Part shown: one piece after another, positions 25,206 to 36,299 of the stretch
How positions within the stretch are numbered: position 1 is the first letter of the stretch
How the letters are laid out: each line of letters begins with the position of its first letter
Assembly (NCBI RefSeq): GCF_001039355.2
Contig: NW_019776002.1
Coordinates: 1-47,925, forward strand
Origin: Lingula anatina
Taxonomy: Eukaryota; Brachiopoda; Lingulata; Lingulida; Lingulidae
Direction of reading: 5' to 3'
Length of the DNA stretch: 47,925 bases
Translations under genes and position numbers: made by a program
The notes under the pieces: generated by a model
Told to the model about the DNA's origin: nothing
Databases searched by the model: none
The model's input: the letters and a program-made list of their open reading frames with translations, nothing else

Positions 25206-27904
25206 ATGTTTACTTCGCTTGTAAGTGTTTTTTTCCCTTGTCTGATAAGAAGTTAACCTGAGCAAAATTAAGGTGTTTTTCCTAACACAACAACTTTGTT
25301 CCTAGCATTTTGAACATATAGTTTATAACTGCTTGACATAAAGGGGAGAAAATAGGATAAAGTCAAAGGCCTCGGTCCACACAGTCACAGTGTAATGAGA
25401 CACTTATGTAATGGCATCTTTTTGTAACGCGCAAAATGCAATCCGCAATTCCATGGTTCGTGTCAGATTTACGTAAAATAGCTCCAAGAAACCCCAAGGA
25501 CACATAATGACCAGTTAAACTGTTTGTAGCGATTTGGGGTGAGTGCAGAAAAATCACCGACCAGGCCAGGTATCGAACCGGGACCCCTTGCTTACAGGGC
25601 GAGTGCTCTTACCTACTGAGCTACCCGGCCGGTTCTACCTGTCCCTGGCACTACACTCCTCCCCCCTAAATGCCAAAAGACGCGAGCCCTATCTCGCAAC
25701 ACCGCTGCCACCATTGTAGCGATTTGGGGTGAGTGCAGAAAAATCACCGACCAGACCAGGAATCGAACCCGGGACCCCTCGCTTACAGGGCGAGTGCTCT
25801 TACCTACTGAGCTACCTGGCCGGTTCTACCTGCCCCTGGCACTACATGTTTATTTGATGGCGCTTGCTATCTACATATGATATCTACATCTCAACTTCCA
25901 AACCATCTCGTTTGGCTTGCGGCCGACCCCCTCAATCGGCAATCCTCATCTGACTCCGCAACCTCCATAGACATCCGGGTAGTTCCGAGTGCGTCCTCCT
26001 AGCTCTCCGAAACGGTCTCCCTTAATCTCCTCTCATCAAACTCCCCAATATTACTTCTGAACGTCTTATATACTTGCGATTCAATGCTTCCAAATGTTAC
26101 ATTCTTCGTGTTTGCCAGAAATCTTCATTCTTTTAACAACTGGATAACACGGTACTCAAAAATGTCCAGACTAATCCATACTTAGGAGTCATGCTTTCTT
26201 CTGACCTGAAATGCCTTATGGCCAACTCACATAAACAACTTGTGTAAAAAGGCCAGTTGCTTACTAGGATTCATTAGAAGGAATCTATGCCACAGTCCAG
26301 TGATCTAACGAAGATCAGCATACATAGGTCTTGTTCGCTCCACTCTAGAATATGGTGCCATTATATGGGACCCCTACATAAAAACAGACATTGATAAAAT
26401 GGAAAAAATTCAAAGAAAGGCTGCACGGTTCATCACTGGGGATTACAAGTCTCAATCCCCTGGTAGTGTCACCTCCATGCTGAAATCACCAGTTCTTCCA
26501 CTACTGCAGCACCAGAACTTTTCTTTTCAAGGTGGTTGAGGGATTGGTACCAGCGATATCTCCTGACACTTACTTCATACCAGTCTCCAACAAACGTCGC
26601 ATAAGGGCTTTGATTTTGAAAATATTGTGAATAGTTCTACAACAGTCGCTGCTTCCACTTACACACAAAATACACACCTGTCAGAAAAAACTCTCTCTTT
26701 GTCAGAACAGTTTCCGATTGGAATGAACTCAGTGATCAACAAGTAAACGCTAAAACTGTGGAAGGCTTTAGATCAGGCCTACACTGTGACTAAGGCTCTA
26801 TTCCCATAGATTTTAGATCGATCTATCCCCGCGGGGAGTCTCACTAGATTACTTTCAGATAATCCGACTTAAATGTCCGTCCCGCCTACTACAAGCTGTA
26901 AGAGGGTAATTAACTTTCGTGTCCGCCCGGCTGACAGCTATTTAGCGTGAGCCCCCAGGGAGTTAGGTCGATCTAAAGTAGGTCGATCTAATCTATGGAA
27001 ATGGGGTGTAAGTTTCCCATACGCTCTTTTCTATCCGTCTATCTCATACCAGTAGTGGATTTCTTAGACGTACTAGTATATGGACAGATACAGATACAAA
27101 TCTCTTATCTAAGGTGGATTCAATGCTGCACTATTTCACGGTGCATACTAATTTTAATTACTCAAATTGCATACATCCACTTGCGTTATATCAAAAGCAC
27201 ATTGCAGTTGTGTAGCAAAGTTGCATTGTAAAGGTTCATTTGAACTAGAAACTTAATACTGGTATTCATGTTTTCTGTGATTTACAGAGCATGCTATTGC
27301 ATGGTAATTGCTCTGGTTTGTCATTTATGCTAGGTGAAAACCGTGCAGGCATGGAAAAATTTTCATTTGTGAAATTGTTAAAATGCCAGGTTTTGGCTGA
27401 TTATCCATTATTGATATAATGATGAATTTAAACAGATTTTCTCAAAATTTATCTCTGTCACCAGCTAAATACTCATTTTCAGCAGTATGAACCCATGGAG
27501 GTTAGAGACAAGGGGAAAATTGAGAGTTTTTTTTTTTTTGGCAATTTGAGTTTCAATCTATCACAATTGAGCACAATAGAGATTATTTATAAAGAAAAGT
27601 AAACCCAACCACTAGAGTTATTGTTCAGACTCAAATTGAATTTTTTAAAAGTTTTAGTCTCTTGAAATATTTGAAAGTATCCCAAGACTAAAGATATATC
27701 ATGGTATTATTTTTTTCCAGCTGAGAAGGGTTCTTCAACCAAAAAAGATAATTCAGACAAGCAGGAGGAACTTATTTGCCTCACAGCAATTGTTTAGTCC
27801 AACAAAATCTGACAACTTGCCAGAGCACAGTGATGAGGTACTCCATGCCCCATTGTACATGTTCACAGAAGAAGAAACAATGATGAAGGAAACAGGTATA
27901 TGCC

Positions 27905-27944
<40 letters not shown>

Positions 27945-30540
27945 CCTCCCTCCCTCCTTTCTTCTCTCTCTCTTTCTCACACACATCTACTGGAATATAT
28001 TGTGAGTAATTCATTTTAATTGATTATTCAGTTTTTCACCACTCATTATTAACCAAATGGTTTTCATAGTCAGATGGTTGATTTTAATTTTTCAGTTGTG
28101 GATCAAGACACCTGGAATGTGATACTTGAAATATTCTGGTCAAGAGTGAATTATTCTGTTATAAGTCAGAAACAATTTTAAATTTGTTTATATTTAAATA
28201 TCACTTAAAATGCTGGGTGCATGCTTTGGAAAATTTATTTGTACAAATTTTTATAAAAAGCAATGTTTTGGTAAATGTCAATTGTTGTTATCATTATTTT
28301 CTATTTGAACTAGTGGCGAAGTTGGCAAAAGACAAGATTGAACCCTTGGTGAGAGAGATGGATGAAAAGTCACAAATGGACCCCTCAGTTATCAAAGCAT
28401 TGTTTGAAAATGGGGTAAGACGAAGTTATTATGCAAATTAACCAGTTTCAGGAGTATATTAAATAGATCACAATATTGAATACAGTTTGCTACCTACTGT
28501 GAAGAACATATTAACAAAATCTGAAAGTTTTCATAAATTTGTAGCTTATAATGTACATGTAGGTACTGGGGGGTTTAGACATTGTTTTTGTTTAACAGTT
28601 GGGTACTTAAAAGTACAACCATTATTTATATCATTACAAATACTTGAACAGTGGATGGTTATGAATCACTTTGGTGGGACAATTTTTTATTTTTGTGCAT
28701 GTTTTTAAATTATTATCATTGTTATTATTGTTGATGTTGTTTCTTTTTTTTTGTTTTAATGATTAACATTACCTGCTATGAATAGCTCATTTCAGTCAAC
28801 TGAACAAAAGTAATGAATAACTTTTTGAATCTGCCAGTTGATGGGTATTGAGATAGATGCAGAATATGGTGGCACCCATTCCACTTTCTTCTCCTCCATA
28901 CTTGTGATAGAAGAACTGGCTAGGGTGGATCCCGCAGTGAGTGTGTGCTGCGATGTACAGAATACTGTTGTCAACGCACTGTTACTTAACTATGGAAACC
29001 AAGAACAGAAACAGAAATATTTGCCCAGACTGGCTACAGACATGGTGAGTTAACAATTAGTTTTTCTTTATAATTTTAAGTAATCTCAATTTCTCAATTT
29101 GTTCACTTTATTTTTTTTTTTACCTTGAATTAAATTTTGTTGATGTGGTATTTTTTTGCAACATTTATTATCGAATGAAATTCCAAAGAGAATACTTTTA
29201 AATTGAAGGAATACTATATATGTAACCAGATGAAAGCTACATTTTCTTACAGATTGGCAGCTTTTGTTTGTCTGAAGCAGAATCTGGGTCTGATGCCTTT
29301 GCCCTGAAGACGTCGGCTGTGAAAGTGGGTGAAGATTATGTGATAAATGGAAACAAAATGTGGATTACAAATGCAGAGCATGCTGGAGTCTTCTTAGTCA
29401 TGGCAAATGCAAAACCCACGGAGGTACTGGTGCTAGTATATGTAATGTTTTAGACATTTGTTTCCTTATCATAGGTGTCTTATTTAAATGAGTCATAAAG
29501 TTCTTATTTCACTTAAAAAACAGTTGAATGGGGATTAATGTTCCAGGAAATTAAAAGCGAAATGTCATTAATGTAATGGAAAGTTGGATTGAGTTTTATT
29601 TAAATGATCATTCCACTGTTCTCCTCCTCTCTCTCTTAAAGGGTTACAAGGGCATAACCTGTTTTATAGTTGACAGAGAGACTGATGGAGTGACTATTGG
29701 GAAGAAAGAAGATAAGTTAGGAATAAGAGCATCTAGTACCTGTCCTGTGCATTTTGATCATGTCAAGGTAAAGCAATGGGAATGTTCAGAATTAATAATA
29801 CAGTGTTGCCTGGCATGGCCACTGACTACAAGAAATTCTGTTTCTTGCATGTTTTCTCTATGTAGCTGTTTGTTATCTGCAGACTTTTAATACATGATAA
29901 TTATATTATATGTTTGATAGTCTTAAAGTGAAATAATATACACATTGCAATTTGAAGTAATTGATTTTTTTAAATTTAATTATTATACTTTGGTTAACAT
30001 ACATCTTATTTTTATCTTACAACATAGTCATTATTATTATTTGAGTAACAATTGCAGGTTCCAGAGAGTAATATAGTTGGCACATTTGGTCATGGATACA
30101 AATATGCAATTTCAATGCTGAATGAGGGAAGAATAGGAATTGGTGCACAGGTGGGAGCTTGATTACCTTGATGTCTGTTTGGGTCTTAGTAATAACCTGC
30201 ACGGTAGCTAATTCATTGCACACTTCTCAGGTATTATTTGGAAATATCACAATACTGATGAGATATAAGTTTGTATTGAGGTTATAGGAACAATATTTTC
30301 CTGTGATTTATATTAAAGATGCTGGGTCTGGCTGAGGGTTGCATTGACCATGTCATACCATACACTATGGAGAGGAAGCAGTTTGGAAGAAGCATATGGA
30401 ATTATCAGGTATGGAGACGAAGTGTCACTAGATGGTTGAATTCACCAGTTCTGAGAGAAATCTGGCAGGATAAATATGGATGAAGAGCATGCATTAAAAC
30501 TAGAATTTAAGCTCAATTACATCATCATCATCATCATCAT

Positions 30541-30603
<63 letters not shown>

Positions 30604-32060
30604 GTGTCTGTATTTGTAGCATTTGTCACTGCCAAATGTGGAAAATATAATAGCTTGAATTAAGTATGGCAGTCATTATATGATGGAAACATTCATTCAC
30701 CAAAGTTGTTTTATACGTAATTTCTTGAAGATTTACAAATGCAAGATAAAAATACTTTGAATATTAGTAACATAGAATCAAACTAGTGGTTAATTAATAT
30801 TTATGGTACGTTTTCACTGGGTTATAGGCCATGCAGCACCAGATAGCAGAAGTCCAGACAAAGATTGAGGCGGCAAAACTTCTCATCTATAATGCTGCAC
30901 GGCTCAAGGAAGCTGGGATGCCTTTTGTGAAGGAAGCGTCAATGGCTAAATATTTTGCCAGTGAGGTAGAGTAACAGAGCAGTAGTATTTTAAAAACGTC
31001 TTTGCATCAAGGTTTACCAGTATTACAGTGGAAAGCATGCTCATATCAACTTGATTGGTTTAGTTGATGTAGTCTGCATATGCACAGTAGATTCTGTAAC
31101 TGGCAGATTCATTGCCAACGTGTTTGTTTGTTTATACCCAGTACCTGAATTTTTCTTTTATTTGTTGTTTTTGTTTGACCTCCTATGTCTTGTCATGATA
31201 CAGATTTTTTTTATATATCTGGAGTTATTTTCTCATGCATAATTGAGAACTTGTAATTGGAGTAACTGGTGCCAGTGAAATATTTGTCAATCACACAGGA
31301 CATTCTGAAACTTCCACTCAAATAAACACCACAGGAAGGTGCCCAACAACTTTTCTTTATTCACTACTGCACACGTGTACATGTATCTCCACCACCAACA
31401 TGAAGTCCCCTCTATCCTTCCAACAACTCCCACCAGAGGGACGACACAATCCTGTGTCACCTCCACCGCAATCAAGATAGCCCCAATTGTAATACCTAAC
31501 AATATTTATCTTAAACCCATTCTCTACCGTTATTTTATTCTCCTCTACCAGGTTGCTTCTGTGACCACCTCCAAGTGTATTGAGTGGATGGGGGGTGTGG
31601 GATTCACCAAGGACTACCCCGTGGAGAAATACTACAGAGACTGTAAAATTGGTAAGTACAAGTTGAAGAACCATATCAATGGATTGTATTGTCACATTTG
31701 TACCTGTACTGTCTTACTGTCTGTATTACTGTATGCTTTTAATAGGACAGGAGAACTTTATTATCAGGTTGCAACTTAGCAAGCACATGCACTTTTTATT
31801 TGATGTAATTATTTGTCTATAAATAAAAAATATATAAATAAAATATATTTTAATATACACCTGTCTCTTTAAAATGTATATTAAAAGAAGTCATAAAGAA
31901 AAAGGCTTTTTGTGTAACCTTGGTATCACCAACTAGCTGCTTTAGAGTGACAAGTTACTCACATTTTTCCAAAATATTTCTAGGGACAATATATGAAGGT
32001 ACTACCAACATCCAGTTGAATACCATTGCTAAGTGTATTGCACAGGAGAGACAGGGATAA
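25206..32060 (+). CDS. ACADSB: Short/branched-chain specific acyl-CoA dehydrogenase, mitochondrial
   Basis: This FAD enzyme oxidises 2-methylbutyryl-CoA and similar acyl-CoAs in isoleucine breakdown, passing electrons to ETF in the mitochondrial matrix. Exons: 25206-25220, 27721-27895, 28314-28414, 28838-29044, 29253-29423, 29642-29767, 30058-30150, 30319-30408, 30828-30965, 31552-31651, 31984-32060. They sum to 1293 bases, 430 residues (human 432), with every phase consistent. The N-terminus, [14 protein letters not shown] and on, is Arg/Lys-rich with no acidic residue, as a matrix presequence should be. Marks are [12 protein letters not shown], the ACAD signature [52 protein letters not shown]-like [20 protein letters not shown], and IYEGTTNIQ, whose Glu is the catalytic base position. 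The first exon codes only five residues and is inferred from phase, donor and presequence; the rest is certain. Confidence 0.95.
25524..25654 (-). repeat. tRNA-derived SINE-like repeat, copy 1
   Basis: The minus strand carries a tRNA-like body with an A box (TAGCTCAGTAGG) and a B box (GGTTCGATACC), inside a unit of about 130 bp that starts TGTAGTGCCAGGG and ends with CACCCCAAATCGCTACA. A nearly identical unit lies 60 bases further right in the same orientation. Stem mismatches relative to copy 2 show that this copy is decayed. It is in intron 1 of ACADSB. Confidence 0.75.
25715..25846 (-). repeat. tRNA-Thr-like SINE repeat, copy 2, cloverleaf intact
   Basis: The tRNA-like part (about 25753-25825, minus) folds fully: a 7-bp acceptor stem (GGCCAGG with TCTGGTC, G-T pairs allowed), a GCTC/GAGC D stem, a CTCGC/GCGAG anticodon stem and a CCGGG/CCTGG T stem. 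The anticodon position reads TGT (Thr), but the universal U33 is C. A true tRNA gene is unlikely because the same flanks recur in copy 1 and no run of T follows at the 3' end. Both copies share their 5' and 3' extensions, so they are one repeat family. Confidence 0.72.
26040..26785 (+). pseudogene. Dead fragment of a non-LTR retrotransposon reverse transcriptase
   Basis: Broken frames on the plus strand read like the thumb and C-terminal part of a CR1/Jockey-type reverse transcriptase. In order: [23 protein letters not shown], then a frameshift to [38 protein letters not shown], and [21 protein letters not shown]. These match the usual FNxxKC, YLGVxxSSDLxW and R(S)xLEYxxxxWDPY motifs. Several stops and at least two frameshifts make it inactive; the 5' end, endonuclease and catalytic YxDD region are not present. 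It sits in intron 1 of ACADSB, between the SINE pair and a MITE. Confidence 0.8.
26794..27008 (+). mobile_element. PIF/Harbinger-type MITE, 215 bp, TAA target duplication
   Basis: The element is flanked by TAA on both sides (26791-26793, 27009-27011), the three-base TWA duplication of PIF/Harbinger transposases. Termini are GGCTCTATTCCCATAGAT and, inverted, CACCCCATTTCCATAGAT. Subterminal GATCGATC motifs are repeated at both ends. It has no coding capacity. It matches the element at 45521-45735 at the same length of 215 bp. Confidence 0.85.
27908..27957. repeat. (CT)n then (CCCT)n microsatellite
   Basis: A compound simple repeat about 12 bases after the donor of ACADSB exon 2. It generates false open frames on both strands. 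Confidence 0.95.
30520..30601. repeat. (ATC)n plus (CT)n microsatellite
   Basis: Eight ATC units run straight into about 28 CT units within an ACADSB intron (between exons 30319-30408 and 30828-30965). Confidence 0.95.
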
Positions 32061-32170
32061 CGCTTAGAAAGGGTCCCTTCTGACCCAACAGTAGCACAGT
32101 CAAGGAGGTGGAATCTCAGACTTTTTTCTCATTAATATGTATCAATTTTGAAAACATTCTTGGACCGCTT

Positions 32171-32176
32171 AATAAA
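32171..32176 (+). terminator. Polyadenylation signal of ACADSB
   Basis: AATAAA 111 bases past the stop codon. A second AATAAA at 32664-32669 could serve as a distal site. Confidence 0.5.
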
Positions 32177-32699
32177 TTGGAGTGATGTGAGACAATCTCT
32201 TCATCATGATTTGTGCTAATTGGTTTTCACCTATGGAGATAAGCAGGCTCAAATTACAATCAAAGACTATTTACACCACTTCATTACACACTCACACACC
32301 ACACACCCCCACATACATGTTGTTGAGTAGTTAGAGAATGATAGCTTACACCTTACTGGTCATTGCCACGTGTACAGAAATGTGACAATGGGTAATATTG
32401 GTGACAATATCCTCGTTGGAAGTAATCTTGTACAGTTGTATATGTATTTTCATTTCTCGTTTCTGGAGTGCTTACTAGCACTGTTGTTTTGATACCGGAG
32501 AACGTGGTTGATAAGTTAAGCATTATGGTAACAGTGATGAACAGAGATGACAGGATACAGAAAAAATAGAATATTTATAAAAAATTTGCTGACGTGCAAA
32601 ATGTTGATTGATCTTTAGGAGTATTTGGTTGGTGCTAAAATAGAAAGGTTGTTAATCAGAACAAATAAACTGTTAATAGCATTCATAAGCCTGGGAGTG

Positions 32700-33580
32700 G
32701 TGGTTTTTCCCTCATTGCCTAGTGAACTATATTTTGGAAATTAGTACCATAAATTAAGGCTATTGTAGTAGGGGTTATCACACTTTTTTTGCCTCACACA
32801 GAAAGAGCAAGATGTTAAGATTTATGCTATTTTTTCAATTTAGTCCCCTTCCAACACTTCACATTTGTTTTGTATAGTTTGCCAGTCACTGATACCCTAT
32901 AGACCTCAACATCTTACTATTGTACCCCACCCTTTAAAGGAGCTAGCAGCTCATCATCACCAGCCCGAAGGAGTTTTTTTCATCTTGAGAAAGAAGTGGA
33001 AAATACAAAAAAATGTATACCTAGTAGATCCACAAATGTGGCTGATGTGGGAATTGCACTTTTGGCGCGACTTGGTGGTATGACTGGTATCAATATTTCA
33101 ATTCGAAGAAGCAGATTGTATTCATTTGAATTATAGTTTTAAAAACGCTTAAAATGACAATACCCCGCCTATGCGTAAAGTTACGTGGGTGACGTTCGGT
33201 GACGTCATCGCCTAGTTGACTTGTACAATACGTTAAATAATCTGGCACGAGAAGTTGCTTTTCTGACAACGCACATTTGATTTTCATCATGCTAGTCAGA
33301 CAATGATGCGTGAGACTTACGATTGTACCCCAGGTCGGCATTAATGAGTTGATGTCGCATACACATAACTGAAACCACTGTACAGGCGCGACCGCCAACA
33401 CTTGTACCTCATCTTTTATTAGTACCTGTACTTTGTGAATTCACACCCAGGTTATGTCCTAAATCTGTTAATGACAAATACTTATTACCGTGATGCATCT
33501 GGAGGTGTGTTGAATCAAAAGGTGTTTCATTATTTATTTACTTAGCCCACTGTGCTGAATTTCTAAGCTATTTAAGACAG
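32700..33580. other. Intergenic stretch with a CRE palindrome
   Basis: No exon was recognised after the ACADSB 3'UTR. A perfect TGACGTCA lies at 33200-33207, preceded by GTGACGTTC, so two CRE-like sites sit 10 bases apart. They may mark a promoter for the open frame at 33583 or for an unseen transcript. Confidence 0.35.
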
Positions 33581-33582
33581 CG

Positions 33583-33936
33583 ATGATATTGAGGAGAAAA
33601 CTGAAGAGTGAGAAAAAGGTGAGAAGAAGAAATAACGGACCTAGAAAACGATCCAGAAAAACGACTTCCGTTGTTATATTCCCTCTTCCATGCTTCAGTG
33701 GCAAGCAGTTTCACATAAAACCTGTGCGGAAAATAATAATTTCTACAACCTGCAATAATTCAGAGAGCAGTCACATCACCACTTTTGAACATTACCATGC
33801 CATTAGCGGACATACATTGCCCCTTGTATACATTGCAAATAGACTAAAACAACGACCTAGCTACTGCGTTGAATTGAATAACGGGTATTTATGCAACTTA
33901 GATTTACTGTACCTACCATACTATTTTACCACTTAG
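33583..33936 (+). CDS. Hypothetical open reading frame, 117 codons
   Basis: It opens with ATG and a very basic N-terminus (MILRRKLKSEKKVRRRNN, then KRSRK), followed by ordinary mixed sequence rich in Tyr and Leu. I recognise no domain, signal peptide or clear membrane segment. It lies about 375 bases past a pair of CRE-like sites and ends in AT-rich sequence without an obvious AATAAA. Length alone does not prove coding in AT-rich DNA, and it could be chance. Nothing in the context suggests a role. Confidence 0.2.
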   Translation: MILRRKLKSEKKVRRRNNGPRKRSRKTTSVVIFPLPCFSGKQFHIKPVRKIIISTTCNNSESSHITTFEHYHAISGHTLPLVYIANRLKQRPSYCVELNNGYLCNLDLLYLPYYFTT

Positions 33937-34490
33937 AAGCTATTTACACAAAAAATGATACCTTTGTAGATCACACGAGTATATGGTAACGCTACGTCTA
34001 GAATTTCAGCGTTTTACTGGCAACATCTTATGACCGTTGAAAATAACACGCTCGAATGATGTCTTTTTCCCCCAACTAGTATTAATTCTCAGATTCGTTG
34101 AAATATTCATGGACTGGCACCCTGCCATATTTGTATCTCACCAGTGTAGAAAAAAAGCACACTTTCAACCTTATACTTCTATATTTACTATAGTAACTGT
34201 GTAATTATTCTGCTGCGCCCACCGTTCTAGTTATTCTTAAAAAGGATAAAAGGTATAACTGAAAATAAAGTAGGAAACGTCTAAAAAGCCATAAGTCTAT
34301 TCCGGTTCTTGACCAGTAAACTGTGTCCTAATTAAAATGTCTACTTTGGGATTTTGCTTTGAGACCCACTATAAATGTACATAAATGACGTAATATAAAC
34401 GAGGTATTGTCACCACCGAGGGTTAAAATCATTCCACAGAGAACTTAAAATGTACCCTAAGAATTTAGTTTAAAGGCCGAACAGGCGTGA

Positions 34491-34519
34491 TACTACTACT
34501 ACTACTACTACTACTACTA
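34491..34519. repeat. (TAC)n microsatellite
   Basis: About ten perfect TAC units, downstream of the intronless gene's 3' end. Confidence 0.95.
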
Positions 34520-34625
34520 AAATAATTTTAATCTAAGCTAATAAGTGGATATTTTATTTAAAATATTTTATTGTAAAAAGCGACCGATAAATGAGTCCGA
34601 ATATCGTTTATCTTTTGTTAAACTT

Positions 34626-34631
34626 TTTATT
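34626..34631 (-). terminator. Candidate polyadenylation signal of the 475-residue gene
   Basis: AATAAA on the minus strand about 215 bases past the stop codon at 34842. The hairpin at 34670-34790 would then be inside the 3'UTR. Confidence 0.45.
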
Positions 34632-34669
34632 TCAATCGCAATATTTTGCAAGCACGCCCACACATGTCC

Positions 34670-34790
34670 CCCGGACTCTATTTTGGCACTGAGAGGCTAT
34701 GTTCAGGTCCTACACCTGTGAATAACCATCATGATGTAGAGCAGGTGAAGGACCTGAAAAGAGCCTCTCGGTGCCAAAATAGAGCCCGGG
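34670..34790. repeat. 121-bp snapback: 49-bp arms around a 23-bp loop
   Basis: The left arm (34670-34718) and right arm (34742-34790) are inverted copies differing at five of 49 positions. Both begin CCCGG(A/G)CTCTATTTTGGCAC and end at a CACCTG. The loop contains CATCATGATG. It starts 52 bases beyond the stop codon of the minus-strand gene at 34842, so it probably lies in its 3'UTR and would fold as a long RNA stem. It may be a small foldback MITE; no clear target duplication flanks it. Confidence 0.85.
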
Positions 34791-34841
34791 TGACGAAATT
34801 CTTCTGAGGATCTGAGTAGAGCCGTAAAGTTCTACGTCTGC

Positions 34842-36269
34842 TCAGTCTGGGGTGCTCTCAGCGCCCCCTAGGTCCATGTTACATCGCAAGTACCTGCACT
34901 CCTTTAGCGCAGTTAACTTTGTGTCGTCACCAGGAGGAGAGGTCTTTGTAAAATGTTTATTGTGTTTTTCTTGCAAGGACTGTTTATATAAGGGAGGGAG
35001 AAACTCGTGTTTATCTGTCGATATATTTTGGTCGTTTATAAAGGAATTGTTGGGCTTCAGATTGGACCTCTCAACCGTTTTTTCTCTCAGTCTCTGTAAT
35101 CTGTCCTCTATGGCCCTCGCTCGTCCCTCTAAGGTAATCTGCGCCAATCTCTCAGCGGTGTTGCCCTCTTCACAGCTCTGTCTGCGGCCATAGGATGCCC
35201 CTGGTTGCCTTATCCATACAACTGACCGGCTTTCTTGCACCGGGGTAAACACCATGCCCGGCATTTGCTGTGGTTCTGGAGAAAAACCGCTGCCCGGAGG
35301 CGTCACTGAACGTTGATTGAATACCACCCCCTTGGTCCTGGTCGTCGTGGGGTTTGTGTAGGCCCGCCCTCTGCTAACGGGGGGACCGAAAGCGTGATCA
35401 GCATCGTTTTCTGTCCATTTCCTGTTGTTTTGCTTTTTCTTTAACACTGCACCTTCAGTTGAATACTGTTTATTCTCGTGGTCATTGTGTATGTGGTGAC
35501 TTCTTGGACGACTTTGGCTGGGTTCAGAAGCAGATTTATCGTTATCTAAAGGCGAGATATATCTTTCTGTCCCTGGTGAAAAGGTAGTTTTCCTTGATGC
35601 CTTTCCCATTTCCAGTTTGTCTGTGGTTTCTATTTTTACTTGTCTACCTCTCTCGGGTATTCTGTCATTCATTGCTGTCCGGTTCTGAGAGGTGGTATCC
35701 TTGATAGTGTGAGATCGCTCAATATTTCGACGCGACAGCAAACGCGCCCGCGCGGCTTGCATCAATTCCGGCGAGGTGTGCGACCTGTGACGTGTGTAGT
35801 CCATGTCCGAGCCATCATGACTTCGTAAAGAACTGGAATGCTTTGCTACCATAGGCGAGAGCGGCACATTCAGAATTTGCTGGGTCTGTAACCTGTATAG
35901 CTTTGGCCTAGTGGAAATGGTTGATGGGGTTTCTGTGCTTTGTTCGAAGTTCGTTGATTTTCTTTCTCTGTCCTCTACATCAGAATCCATACTGTTTTGT
36001 CTGCCGGAGAAACTGATGCACCTCTTTCGTTCATATTTTTCCAACTTTTTCACATATTCCTCCTGACTCCTCATCTGAATTTTCATCTCGCGATCGTGTC
36101 TCTTTTGCATGGTCTTTTCCTGCTTGTCTAGGACGACTTGCTCACGAGTGTTCAAAACTTGAAACATTTTCCTCCCGGCGTTCCTGTTCTGCACGGGATC
36201 GGAGCAAAATCGGGGCCCTCTAGCGGCCATATGGCCCATGTTCGTGTCACTTTGAGTGTTGTCTTCCAT
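34842..36269 (-). CDS. Uncharacterised intronless gene, 475-residue basic disordered protein
   Basis: A single uninterrupted frame from an ATG at 36269 to a stop at 34842, by far the longest in the window and far beyond chance length. I do not recognise the family. Residues about 34-84 are highly charged and likely a helix or coiled coil (TREQVVLDKQEKTMQKRHDR and on, then YVKKLEKYERKR). A second helical segment is near 371-402 (ERLAQITLEGRARAIEDRLQ, then RLREK). Between and after them the chain is Ser/Arg/Pro-rich and looks disordered, with many SP/TP sites (SPM near 139, SPEL, SPG, SPLD, TPPGS, SPEP), so phosphorylation is likely. There is no signal peptide or membrane segment. Its base composition is more GC-rich than the flanks, as expected for coding DNA. 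A retrogene origin or a lineage-restricted cytoskeletal or RNA-associated protein are both possible. Confidence 0.8.
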   Translation of the reverse strand: MEDNTQSDTNMGHMAARGPRFCSDPVQNRNAGRKMFQVLNTREQVVLDKQEKTMQKRHDREMKIQMRSQEEYVKKLEKYERKRCISFSGRQNSMDSDVEDRERKSTNFEQSTETPSTISTRPKLYRLQTQQILNVPLSPMVAKHSSSLRSHDGSDMDYTRHRSHTSPELMQAARARLLSRRNIERSHTIKDTTSQNRTAMNDRIPERGRQVKIETTDKLEMGKASRKTTFSPGTERYISPLDNDKSASEPSQSRPRSHHIHNDHENKQYSTEGAVLKKKQNNRKWTENDADHAFGPPVSRGRAYTNPTTTRTKGVVFNQRSVTPPGSGFSPEPQQMPGMVFTPVQESRSVVWIRQPGASYGRRQSCEEGNTAERLAQITLEGRARAIEDRLQRLREKTVERSNLKPNNSFINDQNISTDKHEFLPPLYKQSLQEKHNKHFTKTSPPGDDTKLTALKECRYLRCNMDLGGAESTPD

Positions 36270-36299
36270 CTTTTTTAAACAACGATGCTTTAGTAGAAA

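Noticed and set aside
25753-25825. A functional tRNA-Thr gene
   Set aside because: Position 33 is C, the unit is repeated with its flanks, and no T-run terminator follows directly; a SINE-type repeat fits better.
31339-31779. 146-codon plus-strand and 112-codon minus-strand frames
   Set aside because: They are read-through of, or antisense to, ACADSB exon 31552-31651 and its flanking introns.
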